Below are positions 9,001 through 19,190 of a DNA stretch of 20,667 nucleotides, piece by piece. The DNA is from Discostella pseudostelligera (taxonomy: Eukaryota > Bacillariophyta > Thalassiosirophyceae > Thalassiosirales > Thalassiosiraceae), in assembly GCA_036940085.1 (NCBI GenBank), contig JALLBK010000475.1:1-20667 (forward strand), read 5' to 3'. The stretch's first letter is position 1, and each line of letters begins with the position of its first letter. The position numbers and the translations under genes are program-made. Under the pieces are notes generated by a model. The model was not told where the DNA came from. It worked only from the letters and a program-made list of their open reading frames with translations, and searched no databases.

Positions 9001-12000
9001 CATTTTCACCAATTCGAGCGCAATCGTTTTGCCAGTGTTTCCTTTCTCAATTTGTTCCACAAAGTTCAGCATAGTCTCCGCAGTCTTCTTCATGGTATGA
9101 ACCGTCACCTCCTGGTATTGCTTCTGATTACGACTGCAATCAGCCCCATTCATCACTGCATAACAGAGTTGATTAAAGGAATCAAATGGCGAGGGATATC
9201 TTTGCGACTCTTTGACATTTGTGGATTCCGTTCGTCGTGTAGTATCTGCAGTTTCTTCCAAAGATCCATAGTTCTCATCAACTTCCTTTCTGTCGGCAGC
9301 CTTGGGATTGTGAAGATCCATGATTTCTGCCAACTCGACTAGTTCTCCTTCCGCTTGGACATCATCTTGCTCGTCGTTGCCCTGTCGATAATGATATTCC
9401 TCATCATCCTCTTCTTTGATCACATTCGAGCCCAACGCTGCAATTGTTTCCTCCTTCAATTTATCATACTTCATCTTCCAATAATTAGTTGAATCAACGC
9501 TTACAGCACCACAATGGAGCTGACGTTGATAGTACACAGTTGCAGAATCATTCATCTGCAACGCGGATATGTCCGAATCATCAAATCCACCAGCGGTACC
9601 ATGCATTGGTAGTTTGAGCGAAAATGCATTGCTTTCATCTTCGTCAATCGATTCGAGAGGGGTCTGTGCTCTACTATTTGATGCTGTACCAGTCGCTACT
9701 GCATCTGGCTTGCTGTTCTTCGTCGTAGGCAGAGCGGAAGCAGCTGGTTGCTGTTGAGCTGTATCATTCGTTGGTTGCATATTTTCGGTGCCCTTCACTA
9801 CCAAGCGATCTTTCTTCACGCTGACCAAATGACTACTGAAGTACTCATCCGTCTCGCGTACCATGATGTCGTCACGTGAAATATTGTCTTTTTCAAATGT
9901 GTTTCTAGTTCCTTTCCTCTGATCAGGGAATCCCTCAATATCATCCCAAAACTTACTCGTCGAGACCGTATTGACGGTTTGGTCTGTGAAAAAGCTCGAA
10001 AAGTTGGAAGGAGTTGAATTCACTTTCTTGAAGGTTACTGGCGTAGACAATTCCGAGTGCGCTCGTTGTTGACTGTTTCTGGACACTTTTTGTGAATTCA
10101 GTTGTGATGGAGGTTGAAATTCTACCGATTGCTTTCTTGTTGGAAGAGTGCTATGAAAATTGTGATGTTGCTGTGCCTTTGATGGATGTGATGTGGACTC
10201 TGTTTGCATATTACTTTGTATCTTCCGATGTTGTGAAGGCTGTTCTCTAGCCCAGCGAAGGTGTTGCGACTTTGAATCTTTGGAATGATAATGTTTATGT
10301 TTCGCTGGTGGATCTGGCGGTGGATCAGGACGTCGTCTCTGCGTTTGTTGCATATTTGGCAGCTCCTCGGGTGGTTCAACCAGTTTCCTTGCAACTGGTG
10401 GAGGAGATTTGAGTATTCCTTTGGGTGGTTCCTTCTTCAGATCTTTTCCTACTTCACACGTTTGAGACTGCTGCTGCTGCTGCTGTGGTTTTTCATTCAT
10501 CTGATGATGACTCTCCGGTTGTTTACCCTGATCGTTATTTTGCTGCCACAAAGTTCTTGGCTTAATTTTCGTTTGTCTCATTAATAATCGACTAATCAGG
10601 TGCGGCGTATTGGATATTTTTGCCGTGGAAGCCAAGCTCGCTGCGTCCACTGTGTTTTGTGTCGAAACTCTTTGCCCTTGTTGTTGTTGATGTTGTTGCG
10701 GTGGATCACTTCTTGCTGATCGCGTTGCTGGTTCCTGCAATGGCCGATTCTGCTTCTGTGTTGGTTGGTGTGATTTGGACGGCGGAGAAGGAGTGACTGC
10801 ACCTGCAGTAGTCGATGAAGGAATCATTGACCCTGCTTTACTAATCGTACCCGATGAGTCTTTATCGTCAGTATCAGCAGCCCTAGCGTTTGCACCCCCA
10901 ATTTTTGGATCAGGAGTCACCACCGCATGATCTCCACCAACAGCATCATTTCTGACTGCAACAACTTCTTTGAGCATTGATGCAACAGCTGGTGTTGATG
11001 TCGAAGTCCCCTCAATTTTTCGCGGTTGTTTTTGTTGTTGCTGATGATCTTGTTGAGGTTGAGGTTGCTGCTGCTGTTGCTGCAGTTGACCTGGACTGCT
11101 CCTACTACGTGCCAACTCCGTCTGACTTATCATACGCATTGTATCATTAACATCCGACCCACTCCGCTTCTGAGGAGGTGTCGGTTGATAATCATACTCA
11201 TGACTTCTAATATTCATTGGTGGTGCAGCTTTTTGCATCCCATCATGATTTCCACCTTTATTGTTGTTGCCGTTACTGCCGGGGGTATCAAAACTAGTTT
11301 CCAACGCCGATGACATAATGCTATACTCGGCAAACGAAAACGCCCGGGGTAGGTTGTGAAAATCATGTTTGGAATAATAGGAAGATTCCAAGCTCGATAC
11401 TCCCGCCGTACTGTTATTCCCATCCCAGAAATCATTGCACGTCATGATACGCCGTGTCAACGAAGATGGAGGAACAATGGAATTGAAATTGTTGTTGTTG
11501 GTACGATGCAATACTAGCTGTTTACTACAATCTGGAAGTAGTTGCATCGACGAATCCATTGTTCCATCTGTAGTGACACTGCAACTGGTTGGGGGGGTAT
11601 TGTTTGTGTTTGCATATTGATGGTAATTGTTTTGACGTTGATATCGTTGATGTTGTCGTGATAAGCTATCTAATTTTTGTCGTTCTTGGAGTGGAGAGGT
11701 ATTATTTGTTGTTATTTTCGTTGTTGATTGGGGTATTATTGGCGGCTCTCTTTTCGGTGTTACCGCCCGAACTTGAATGGAGCTTTGCATTTTATTGTTA
11801 CTGCCAACAGTAACTCCACCACTTGACGTTGTAATTTTTTGATTCGAGCCTCGTCGCGAGCCATCAACAATTTCCCTGTCGCGGTGTTGTCTCCTACCCC
11901 CCCTTTCGTCATCGCCAGTCATTAATACATGCTTAAACGCTGGTTGTGGCAATTGTTGTTGTTGTTGTTGCTGCTGCTGCAGGTGGTGATGTTGTGGCTG

Positions 12001-12153
12001 CTGAATTGTCTGCCCTCGCACCAGCTCGTCTTCCAACGGCACCGACATTGTTATGCCATTATCTTCGCTATTTTCAGGCGTATTGCTATGCAATGCATAC
12101 TTATTATCCCCGCCCAGTTGGCCATCGCGCCGCTTGCGAAATCGACGCAGCAT
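6048..12153 (-). CDS. large Gln-rich protein with kinesin-light-chain-like TPR repeats
   Basis: Two exons, 12153-6759 and 6685-6048, with one 73-nt GT-AG intron, give about 2010 residues. The splice joins FGPRHPEVG to KSHHNVGLL and rebuilds a TPR with the kinesin-light-chain pattern 'HPEVGKSHHNVGLL', which supports it. The first 1350 residues look disordered: poly-Gln, Asn, Ser and Pro tracts, a GILK motif near 579-582, and many acidic patches. TPR block 1 covers about 1385-1610 (LHNLSVLHLWQQEYDRAL, WANLGLINYAIG, MNNMAVVNFEIG); after a linker, TPR block 2 runs from about 1770 to 1990 (two HPE motifs, LNNMACVQYELKDY). TPRs of this type bind peptide partners, so a scaffold or cargo adaptor is likely, but the partner is unknown. 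ATG 12153 is the first in-frame Met. The function of the N-terminal region is not recognised. Confidence 0.8.
10468..10486. repeat. CTG/CAG microsatellite (poly-Gln, TPR gene)
   Basis: Six CTG units on the + strand, read as a Gln run on the minus strand in the disordered half of the TPR protein. Confidence 0.7.
11025..11088. repeat. TTG/CTG-rich repeat (poly-Gln, TPR gene)
   Basis: An imperfect run of TTG and CTG units broken by GATGATCTTG and GAGGTTGAGG. It encodes a Gln-rich stretch with Pro and His interruptions. Confidence 0.65.
11953..11980. repeat. TTG/CTG microsatellite (poly-Gln, TPR gene N-terminus)
   Basis: A near-pure TTG then CTG run giving nine consecutive Gln codons near residue 60 of the TPR protein. 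It mixes CAA and CAG codons, so it is not a pure single-unit expansion. Confidence 0.7.
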
Positions 12154-12726
12154 GGTAGTTGGGTATGATTTGATGGCAAAGATCAAAGATTCGACAACTT
12201 ATTATATCTTGGGTAGTACTTCCTCTACTAGTTGTTCATCAAGTCCCCTCCGGCAAACAAGCACCATGGCCTTGGGAGATTCAGGCCGTGATTCGAATCG
12301 TATTCCACGCAAATCATTATTGCCACTGCTTCCTACTGCCGCCGCCATTCCGGCTTTCTCCATGGTCATGGTCCATGGTCGGCAGGAGAATAAAAGGACA
12401 AACTGTGCGTCTTGCATGAAGACAGTGGCCCATTTTGAATCGGAAGCCCCAAATTCAAATTTCGCATTTACCAGCCTAAAAGTTTGTCTAATATCATTTT
12501 GACTGATTCCTCCGCGAACGACAGTTGTCTTGTTTCCGCTTTCTTGTGAATTACACAAGCCCCTTCCATGATGGAATCAATACGACATTGAGAAAGAATT
12601 GTGGGACATTCTGGATATGAATCGCCGTCGACGGACAGGCTGAGACTGTGATTGACGGAAAGACGGAGAAGATCTTCAAAGTCCAAAGTCAAAGATGTGT
12701 ACAAAACAAGACAAAACACCATCACC
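12154..12726. promoter_or_regulatory. divergent region between the TPR and DPP IV genes, with an unexplained minus-strand reading frame
   Basis: This 573-base gap must hold the promoters of both flanking genes. On the minus strand, 12558-12202 stays open for about 118 codons and reads like protein (for example FEFGASDSKWATVFMQ and a C-terminal GLDEQLVEEVLPKI), but it has no ATG until a Met about 70 residues from its end. An ATG at 12569 in another frame opens a 33-codon stretch (MEGACVIHKKAETRQLSF) that overlaps it. The two might be exons of a small gene, but I could not find a convincing splice. I do not recognise the product. Confidence 0.35.
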
Positions 12727-15517
12727 ATGGCATGCGAAACGTCGACGCCACCACCAACTAATAATGACACCCTATCACTTGACATTGAATCAATCTTCGT
12801 GGGCAAACAATTCCGCTCTGAGTCATTCTCCCAGCCGCGATGGTGGGCCAGCGGCTCGTGCTACACGGCGTTGGTCAAGTCTGGCAGCAACACTCCGCCG
12901 GGGACGACGACGTCGACGGGTGGGCAGAGTGGAATAGGTGTAGAAGGACAGCCTCCTGGCTGGCTTGAGAATGCTGCAAACAGCAGTAGTGGCGACGTCC
13001 GTGGAATAATTACTTCAAGTCGTAATAATGGCACCTCCAAAGACAAGATTTCTTCATCGTCGTCGTCATCATCTACGCAGCGTGATTTAGTATGGCATGA
13101 TGTATCTACCAACACCTCCAAAATCTACGTCTCCTCCGACCTGCTCATCCCTCCTGGTCATGATACCCCCCTTACCATTGACGACTACACATTATCCTCC
13201 GACAAATCCCGTCTTTTAATCTTCACCAACTCCCGCAAAGTCTGGCGAAAAAAGACACGTGGTGACTACTGGGTACTTGACATTACCGCACGAGACTTAC
13301 GACAACTTGGTGGAAAGAATACCAAACCATCCAGTTTAATGTTCGCAACCTTCTCACCCTGTGGGAATATGGTTGCCTATGTCATGATGAATAATTTGTA
13401 TGTTCAGGATGTACATACCTTTCAAATTACTGCATTGACACGAGATGGATCCAATGATATTATTAATGGAACATTTGATTGGGTCTACGAGGAAGAGTTT
13501 CGATTACGCAAGGGATTTCGATGGGCACCCGACTCCAAATCCATTGCCTTTTGGCAAATAGATCAATCCGGTGTGCGTGTTGTGAATTTGATTAATAATA
13601 CGGATTATTTGTATCCGCAATTGATTCCCATTCCTTATCCCAAGGCGGGAGAACAGAATCCATCGTGTCGAATTGGGGTGGTGGCTGTGGAGGGTGGACG
13701 ATCGTCTTTGGACAGTGGTGGCGGTAAATCGACGGATACTACTGCTGCTACTTCTACTGCCACTGCTAGCCGTCGTCGATCGAACAATCGATATTCTGGA
13801 GGAGACGAGGATACTGACCACGATGATAGCTCGGTTCCTCGAATTACCTGGATTCATGTACCAGGAGATCCTCGTCATCATTACATTGCCTCATTGGATT
13901 GGATTCCAGATTCGAATGAATTGGTATTTCAACGATTGAATCGACTGCAGAATACAGTGCATGTAGTGATTGCCGAACCGAGTACGGGGAATATTCGTAT
14001 TGCATGGACGGATAGAGATGAGGCGTGGATTGATTTGCAGAGTGCGGCTTGGTACGGAGGTGAGATCATAATTTTGCACTGACGGTACCTTACATGTTCA
14101 TTTCATCTTCTCATCTTCTTTCGTTGCTTACCCACACCTACATGACGGCACTCCAGAGGAATCATCAGGGATACGTTTCCTTCAAGGAGGACATCAATTC
14201 TTGTGGCTCAGTGATCGGAATGGTTGGCGGCAGCTATTCTTGGTCAATATCAATGGCACTTGCAGTCAACTTACCCCTCCCACGTTTGATGTTATCGAAA
14301 TTGCCGGGGTGGACGAAGGAGGACGATATGCCTACTACATTGCTTCACCCGGAGATCCTCTCCGTCGATACTTGTACCGAACCACCCTCAACGTGGCCGA
14401 AGGAAATGATGCACGATCCATACCACCCCAGGAGCGAATTACACCCCCCGATCTGCCCGGGACACACAGTTACAGGTTCTCTCGTGATGGCCAATATGCA
14501 ATTCATGTCTACTCAACCTTCTCCACGCCAGAGAAAACTGATATTGTTCGTCTACCCGATCATCAGACGGTAGCTGTCTTAGCAGACAACAACGACCTAC
14601 GTCAACGACTGCTGAAAGGGAATCTCCCACAGCCTGAATTCATTCGCGTAGCAATTGAAGATGGCGACGTTGAACTTGACGCCTACATCATAAACCCACC
14701 GTCTCTCGATCGAAAACGGAAGTATCCTGTTTTGTTTCATGTCTACGGCGAGCCAGCAATGCAAGTAGTGCGAGATGTGTGGGGAGGACGGACCTCCCTT
14801 TGGCACATGATGCTTGCCCAACAGGGGTATGTGGTGATATCCGTGGATAATCGGGGAACACCTTCCCCACGAGGACGAGATTGGAGGAAATGCATATATC
14901 GTAAGATTGGTATACATGCACCCGCAGATCAAGCGGCGGCAGCTCGTGCGTTAATGAAGGCACGTCCGTACTTGGACCCGGAGCGAGTTGCAATTTGGGG
15001 TTGGAGTGGAGGAGGATCGATGAGTTTGAATGCAATATTTAGGTATCCTGACCTCTACCACACTGCCATGTCCGTGGCACCCGTACCAAACCAAAGGTAA
15101 TTCATTTGCAATTGCATTATTTTATCGATGATTGACTGATATTACTGGATACTAAATAATTTTCATACCACTTCTTCGAATTTTTTTCTCAGGGTGTACG
15201 ATACCATTTACCAGGAGCGTTACATGGGACTACCCTCGGATAATGTCGAGGGCTATCGCGATGGATCACCCATCACACATGCGAGGAACCTCGTTGGCAA
15301 TCTGCTACTAGTGCATGGGACCGGTGATGATAACTGTCACTATGCAGGAACGGAAGCCTTGATCAACGAGTTGATACAGCACAACAAACAATTCTCAATG
15401 ATGTCATATCCCAATCGTTCACACTCGATTAGTGAAGGTTCCAATACGACACGTCACTTATTTTCATTGTTGACTGATTTCTTGCAGAAGAATGTTCCGA
15501 AGGATCCCAGAGATTAG
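12727..15517 (+). CDS. dipeptidyl-peptidase IV family serine peptidase (S9B)
   Basis: Exons 12727-14059, 14157-15096 and 15193-15517 (introns of 97 and 96 nt) join to 865 residues. The N-terminal beta-propeller carries DWVYEEEF at 251-258, the double-Glu motif that binds the substrate N-terminus in DPP IV enzymes, and FLWLSDRNGW just after the first splice. The alpha/beta-hydrolase domain has GWSGGG with nucleophile Ser728, HGTGDDN with Asp803, and the catalytic His835 in PNRSHSI. It should remove N-terminal X-Pro or X-Ala dipeptides. There is no signal peptide or membrane anchor, so a cytosolic DPP8/9-like location is likely. Low-complexity inserts (Ser/Gly near 95-135, Thr/Ala/Arg near 335-360) interrupt the propeller. 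ATG 12727 (CACCATGG) is preferred over a non-ATG extension upstream. Confidence 0.9.
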
Positions 15518-15844
15518 ACGGAGATTGAATGACGGCAACAGTGTTATTGGGTCAACTCATGTGAATCATGATGAGGATGAGACGGAGCACAATGTATTGG
15601 GTCAACTCTCGTAAATATGATGGGTATGGCTTTAACCAACAAGGTCATTCGAAACATATTTGCTACGTACAAAAAGCTCCTGCTTATTAATTTACTCTGT
15701 AACCTACTTGCTACGGCGAGGCTGTCAGCCCGCAGAACGACAACCTATACAAATAATAAGTCCTGGCATACCAAGATTTTGAATACAACTGTCGATAACC
15801 TCCGATTCAACTAACCTGAAATATTCGCAAGCAACATCACCATC
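15518..15844. other. convergent spacer with a short direct repeat
   Basis: The 3' ends of the DPP IV gene and the coiled-coil gene meet here. An open frame at 15617-15814 has no recognisable content. The only structure I see is the direct repeat listed next. Confidence 0.55.
15545..15608. repeat. 50-bp-spaced direct repeat in a 3' region
   Basis: TATTGGGTCAACTC occurs exactly at 15545-15558 and 15595-15608. A more diverged continuation (GTGAATCATGATGAGG against GTAAATATGATGGG) follows each copy, which suggests an old 50-bp tandem duplication downstream of the DPP IV stop codon. Confidence 0.6.
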
Positions 15845-17294
15845 TTATTCGATCGTCGGCTCGCACTGTAGTTGGTTTTCCCAATAGCCGATGGTATGCT
15901 TGTGATCATCCATCATGCGTAGGACCGAACTCTTGATTTCCTCGCTTTCCGACCTGAGAATTTCATTTGCGCACACTTCATTTTGGTATTTGTTCTTGAC
16001 ATCCTCGAGGGACGATGTCAAACCACTGACAGTTTCTGTCAATGCAGAATTTTTCCCCTGGAGTTCCTTGACGTGAAATTCCAATACGGCGTTCTGGTCA
16101 ACTAAATCCTTGAGAGAACTCAATAGATTCTCAAATTCACTGGCGTAGTCATCATTGCGAGCCTGCAATTCTCCGATTGAGCTCTCGAGCCCTTGTTTCT
16201 GTGCTGACATGCTATCAATCTCCTGTGTGAGTGCAGAAATCTTGTTGTCCTTGCTTTTAATGATCTTCTGATGCTCCACAACTTCGTCTGCCAATTGTTT
16301 GACAGATTCATTCTTCACGGCAATATCCATCTCCAATTCAGATATCTTCCCAATACTCTCTCGCTTACTATCCACCAATTCATCAACCGTCTGCGACAAT
16401 ATAGAAAGCTCCCGAGCGTAATCTCCATTTCTGTTCTTGAGATCATTAATAAGCAAGGATGATGCCTTGATTGATTTATTCTTGGCGACCATGTCCTTCT
16501 CGAGGGCTCGGAGTCTGCCAGTTAACTTGGCAATGAGCTCGGAGTCTGCAATGGTACACATGATACAATTGTAGTCAGATGAACATTTAAATGATACCAA
16601 TAGTATGATTATTCGTGAACTCACCGCGAGTAAGTTCACTCTGAAGAATGCTGCGAATGTTATCAATCGCAAAGACACCTTTCCCCACCGATGACGTTCT
16701 ATCGACCGAAGGCAAGGAGGAGTCTCCAGAATTGGCGGATGTGATACTACGACTGAGAGATAGGTTGCTTGCCTTGGAGCCGATCTCGATAATCTTGCCT
16801 GTGGGTCCCTCTTTGTTGTTTACCTCAATAGATTCATCGTCGCATGGTCTGATTTCCATATCGGCTGCTACGACGTCAACATCGTTGCGAGCTTCGATCT
16901 CAACTGCTGCGGGTTGCACGTCACTGGTTGGTGCAGCGTGTTCAGAGTTATTCTTGCTTGGTTCGGTCACCATTGAGATGCAGTCACTGAACTCCTCGGG
17001 CTGCGAATCGTTCATATGATCAGCGTTATCGACGACGCTCTCAGTGCATGATTCGGTCACCATTGGCACGTTGTCGCAACCATTGCAATTGTTCTCTTGT
17101 GAAGCTGCGCTTGAAAATACCACTGATCCCAATTCGATTCTCTCTTCTTCGACTACCTCAATAAATTCATCCAATTGATGTTCCTCGGACACCTCAATTG
17201 AAGTGATCTCCACTTCGTCGATGGAAGATGCTGATTGGAAGACTTGTACGCTCTCTTGCGATTCGTAGAAGGAAAATTTGGTGCTGTCCGCCAT
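15845..17294 (-). CDS. coiled-coil protein of unknown function
   Basis: Two exons, 17294-16625 and 16545-15845, with a 79-nt GT-AG intron, give 456 residues. I do not recognise the protein. The first half (to about 205) is acidic and Ser/Glu-rich with no clear fold, and repeats a VTE motif (PMVTESC, SMVTEPS) encoded by an identical 14-base stretch 90 bp apart. The second half (about 210-440) is a nearly continuous coiled coil with heptad-like Leu/Ile spacing and an internal duplication: DLKNRNGDYARELSIL..LVDSK is echoed by ELQARNDDYASEFENL..LVDQN, and DMVAKNKSIK by DIAVKNESVK. Such proteins are often structural or tethering factors. There is no membrane segment. It shares a 383-bp divergent spacer with the DNA glycosylase gene. 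Confidence 0.75.
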
Positions 17295-17677
17295 TCTATT
17301 GCTTTGATGCAAATGAAGCTGAGAAAGTACTACCTATTACCCCGTTGCCAAAATAATAATCGATTTCTTTACTGACTTGTGACTTGACACTGGGGATGTT
17401 CCTGCACTCTTCGTAATGCCATTGTCGTCGATGGATGATGGGGCATTCATTGAATTATTATTTGTGAGTTGTCGAAGTTTTGGGGGTGTCGCCTAACTTG
17501 CTGCCAGCAAACGAGATTTTCTCGCATATGCCTTTCTTCCACATGAAAGATGATGCCGATGACTTTCTCGCTCATCGCGACGTAAAGAACAAGCGAGAAA
17601 ATTTGCCGCCAAAAACTCCATCACATGGATTTTTGTTGAGCACTTTTTGGCTTTTTGGAGGATGACGATGTGCCCTG
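17295..17677. promoter_or_regulatory. divergent promoter between coiled-coil and glycosylase genes
   Basis: No convincing gene lies here. A short + strand frame (ATG near 17527, stop at 17665) has no family resemblance, although it could be a 5' UTR uORF of the glycosylase gene. The notable structure is a set of TTTCTCGC elements in both orientations, described next. TTTGGCGGCAAA, read on the minus strand at about 17601-17616, is a further E2F-like core. Confidence 0.5.
17516..17602. repeat. inverted TTTCTCGC elements
   Basis: ATTTTCTCGC at 17516-17525 is the exact inverse complement of GCGAGAAAAT at 17593-17602. A third arm, TTTCTCGCT (17564-17572), is also complementary to AGCGAGAAA (17592-17600). 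This could be a paired binding site or two alternative hairpins in the transcript leader. Confidence 0.5.
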
Positions 17678-18820
17678 ATGTGCTGCCGATCAATGATCGA
17701 TAACGAACAGCAATCGAAGAGCATGGGCTTGAACGGTAAGGTTGCCATCGCTTGCCATAATACACCACCTCGGCGTTGTATCGCTAGAATTATCCATGAC
17801 CCTTGGGCTCTGGCCTGGCACAACTCGACAATAATCTTCGATCCGAGAAATAATACTTATCAGCATCACCGGACGATGACAATAAGGCAAAGCCGGCCTC
17901 CACCTCGGCCTCGGCATCTGCACCGTCACCCCACGCTCCGTCGTCGTGTAGGAGGCGTTGCTTTGTCTCCTCCATCTCCAGTGAGGTCACCTAGTAAGAA
18001 GCCACAAAAGGTCCAGTCTACGCAACCCAAAACTGCAAGACATATTATTCCTCCATCTTCAGCGAAGTCACCTAGGAAGGAGCCCCAAAAGGTCCAGTCT
18101 ACGCAACCACACACTGCAAGACATATTATCCCGCCATCTCCAGCAAAGTCACCTAAAAAGGCCCATTCTACGCAACCCCAAACTGCAGGACATGATCATG
18201 TGTACGCTGCATACATAAATCAAAACCCGCTTTACGCAGACTTTCTGTTAAACGAATGGGGCATTGAGAAACGTTCTGAAGAAGAATTGTTCGAACATTT
18301 GTCTCTCTCTGGAGCACAGTGTGGAATGTCATGGTGGGTAATATTGGGCAGACGCGAGGCATATCGACAAGCTTTTCATGGCTTTGATATTGACAAAGTC
18401 GCTTCTATGACGATAAAGGACGTTGAGAAATTACTATGCAAAAAGTCAGAGGATCGGACCGAATTGGTTGTACAGAATCGTGGTAAAGTCGAGTCGGTGA
18501 TCCATAATGCAAAACTGATTCAAAAGTTGAAAGCAAGCGGTACCATTACTTCGTTAAGCGAATATCTGTGGTCGTTCGTAGACGACAAGCCCATCCTCAA
18601 TCGACTCCAAACAAAAAGTGACATGCCCACCATGACCGAGGAGAGTGAACATATGAGCAATGAATTGAAGAAACATGGATTCAAATATGTTGGACCAACG
18701 ACAATGTATGCAATGATGCAGAGCTGTGGACTGGTGATGGATCATCTTGTTGGATCGAAGCATTTGGCAGATGTCGAGAAAAGATTGAAGAAGCGTGGGG
18801 GAGGTTACCAGATCCGCTGA
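17678..18820 (+). CDS. TAG: DNA-3-methyladenine glycosylase I (Tag family) with repeat-bearing basic tail
   Basis: A single open frame of 380 residues. From about 175 to 360 it matches Tag, which removes 3-methyladenine from DNA in base excision repair: NPLYADFLLNEWG (183-195), SGAQCGMSW (211-219), LWSFVDDKPI, KKHGFKYVGPTTMYAMMQSCGL and DHLVGS (355-360). Against remembered E. coli Tag, the recognition Glu38 is Ser211, zinc ligand His17 is Leu190 and ligand Cys179 is Ser360; only His356 (His175) is kept. Residues 1-175 are an extra basic, Pro-rich tail holding a 27-residue tandem repeat with SPKK-like motifs, which suggests nuclear DNA association. Several in-frame ATGs exist, and a good GTAAGG donor lies near 17736, so the first 60 residues are uncertain; the catalytic part is not. 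Confidence 0.85.
   Translation: MCCRSMIDNEQQSKSMGLNGKVAIACHNTPPRRCIARIIHDPWALAWHNSTIIFDPRNNTYQHHRTMTIRQSRPPPRPRHLHRHPTLRRRVGGVALSPPSPVRSPSKKPQKVQSTQPKTARHIIPPSSAKSPRKEPQKVQSTQPHTARHIIPPSPAKSPKKAHSTQPQTAGHDHVYAAYINQNPLYADFLLNEWGIEKRSEEELFEHLSLSGAQCGMSWWVILGRREAYRQAFHGFDIDKVASMTIKDVEKLLCKKSEDRTELVVQNRGKVESVIHNAKLIQKLKASGTITSLSEYLWSFVDDKPILNRLQTKSDMPTMTEESEHMSNELKKHGFKYVGPTTMYAMMQSCGLVMDHLVGSKHLADVEKRLKKRGGGYQIR
17987..18190 (+). repeat. 81-bp tandem repeat (27 residues per unit) in the glycosylase N-terminus
   Basis: Units at 17987-18067 and 18068-18148 are full length. A third from 18149 lacks 12 bases (four residues) and fades out after about 40 bases. The end of a further unit (PPSPVR) precedes the first. 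Each unit begins SPSK, SPRK or SPKK and carries STQPxTARH and IIPPS. Length differences are multiples of three, so the frame is kept. Confidence 0.85.
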
Positions 18821-19190
18821 GAGCGTTCATGTGAAATTATTGTCGGCAAGGATTTTTACCCTCCCAATCGACTGCAATGTTGTTGCCATCAGAGTTTTGC
18901 AGCATCAGCAACCGAAACAAATGTCTACATAGGAGTAGGCATCAACAACAAATAATTGCATCGATGATGAATGGTACAATCAGCTTTCTTTAACATCCAT
19001 CTCAAAGGGAACAGCGGTCAACAACAAAAGCAGACAGAAGATAATAAAGTCATTTAAGAAGAAGCATAACTTTATGCACGTTATGTAGCTAGACATGTTC
19101 CTGTCATGAAATACAATACACAGATACACGAAGAAAAACAATTGTACATTACACCCTATTCATACTTCCATTGTCAGCAGCGCAGAATGA
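18821..19190. other. convergent spacer
   Basis: The 3' ends of the glycosylase and the membrane protein gene meet here. The spacer is AT-rich and has no protein-like frame. The only structure is a small inverted pair, CATAAC (19065-19070) and GTTATG (19080-19085). Confidence 0.5.

Noticed and set aside
11026..11313. Leu-rich + strand frame that looks like a membrane protein
   Set aside because: It is the complement of CAA/CAG poly-Gln codons of the TPR gene (TTG/CTG read as Leu), not a real hydrophobic protein.
10441..12000. Trinucleotide tracts as a CRISPR array or mobile element
   Set aside because: The units are simple CTG/TTG microsatellites without spacers, terminal repeats or a transposase.
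17480..17665. Small protein gene upstream of the glycosylase
   Set aside because: It has a poor start context, no recognisable content, and overlaps the inverted TTTCTCGC elements. A uORF or non-coding leader is more likely.
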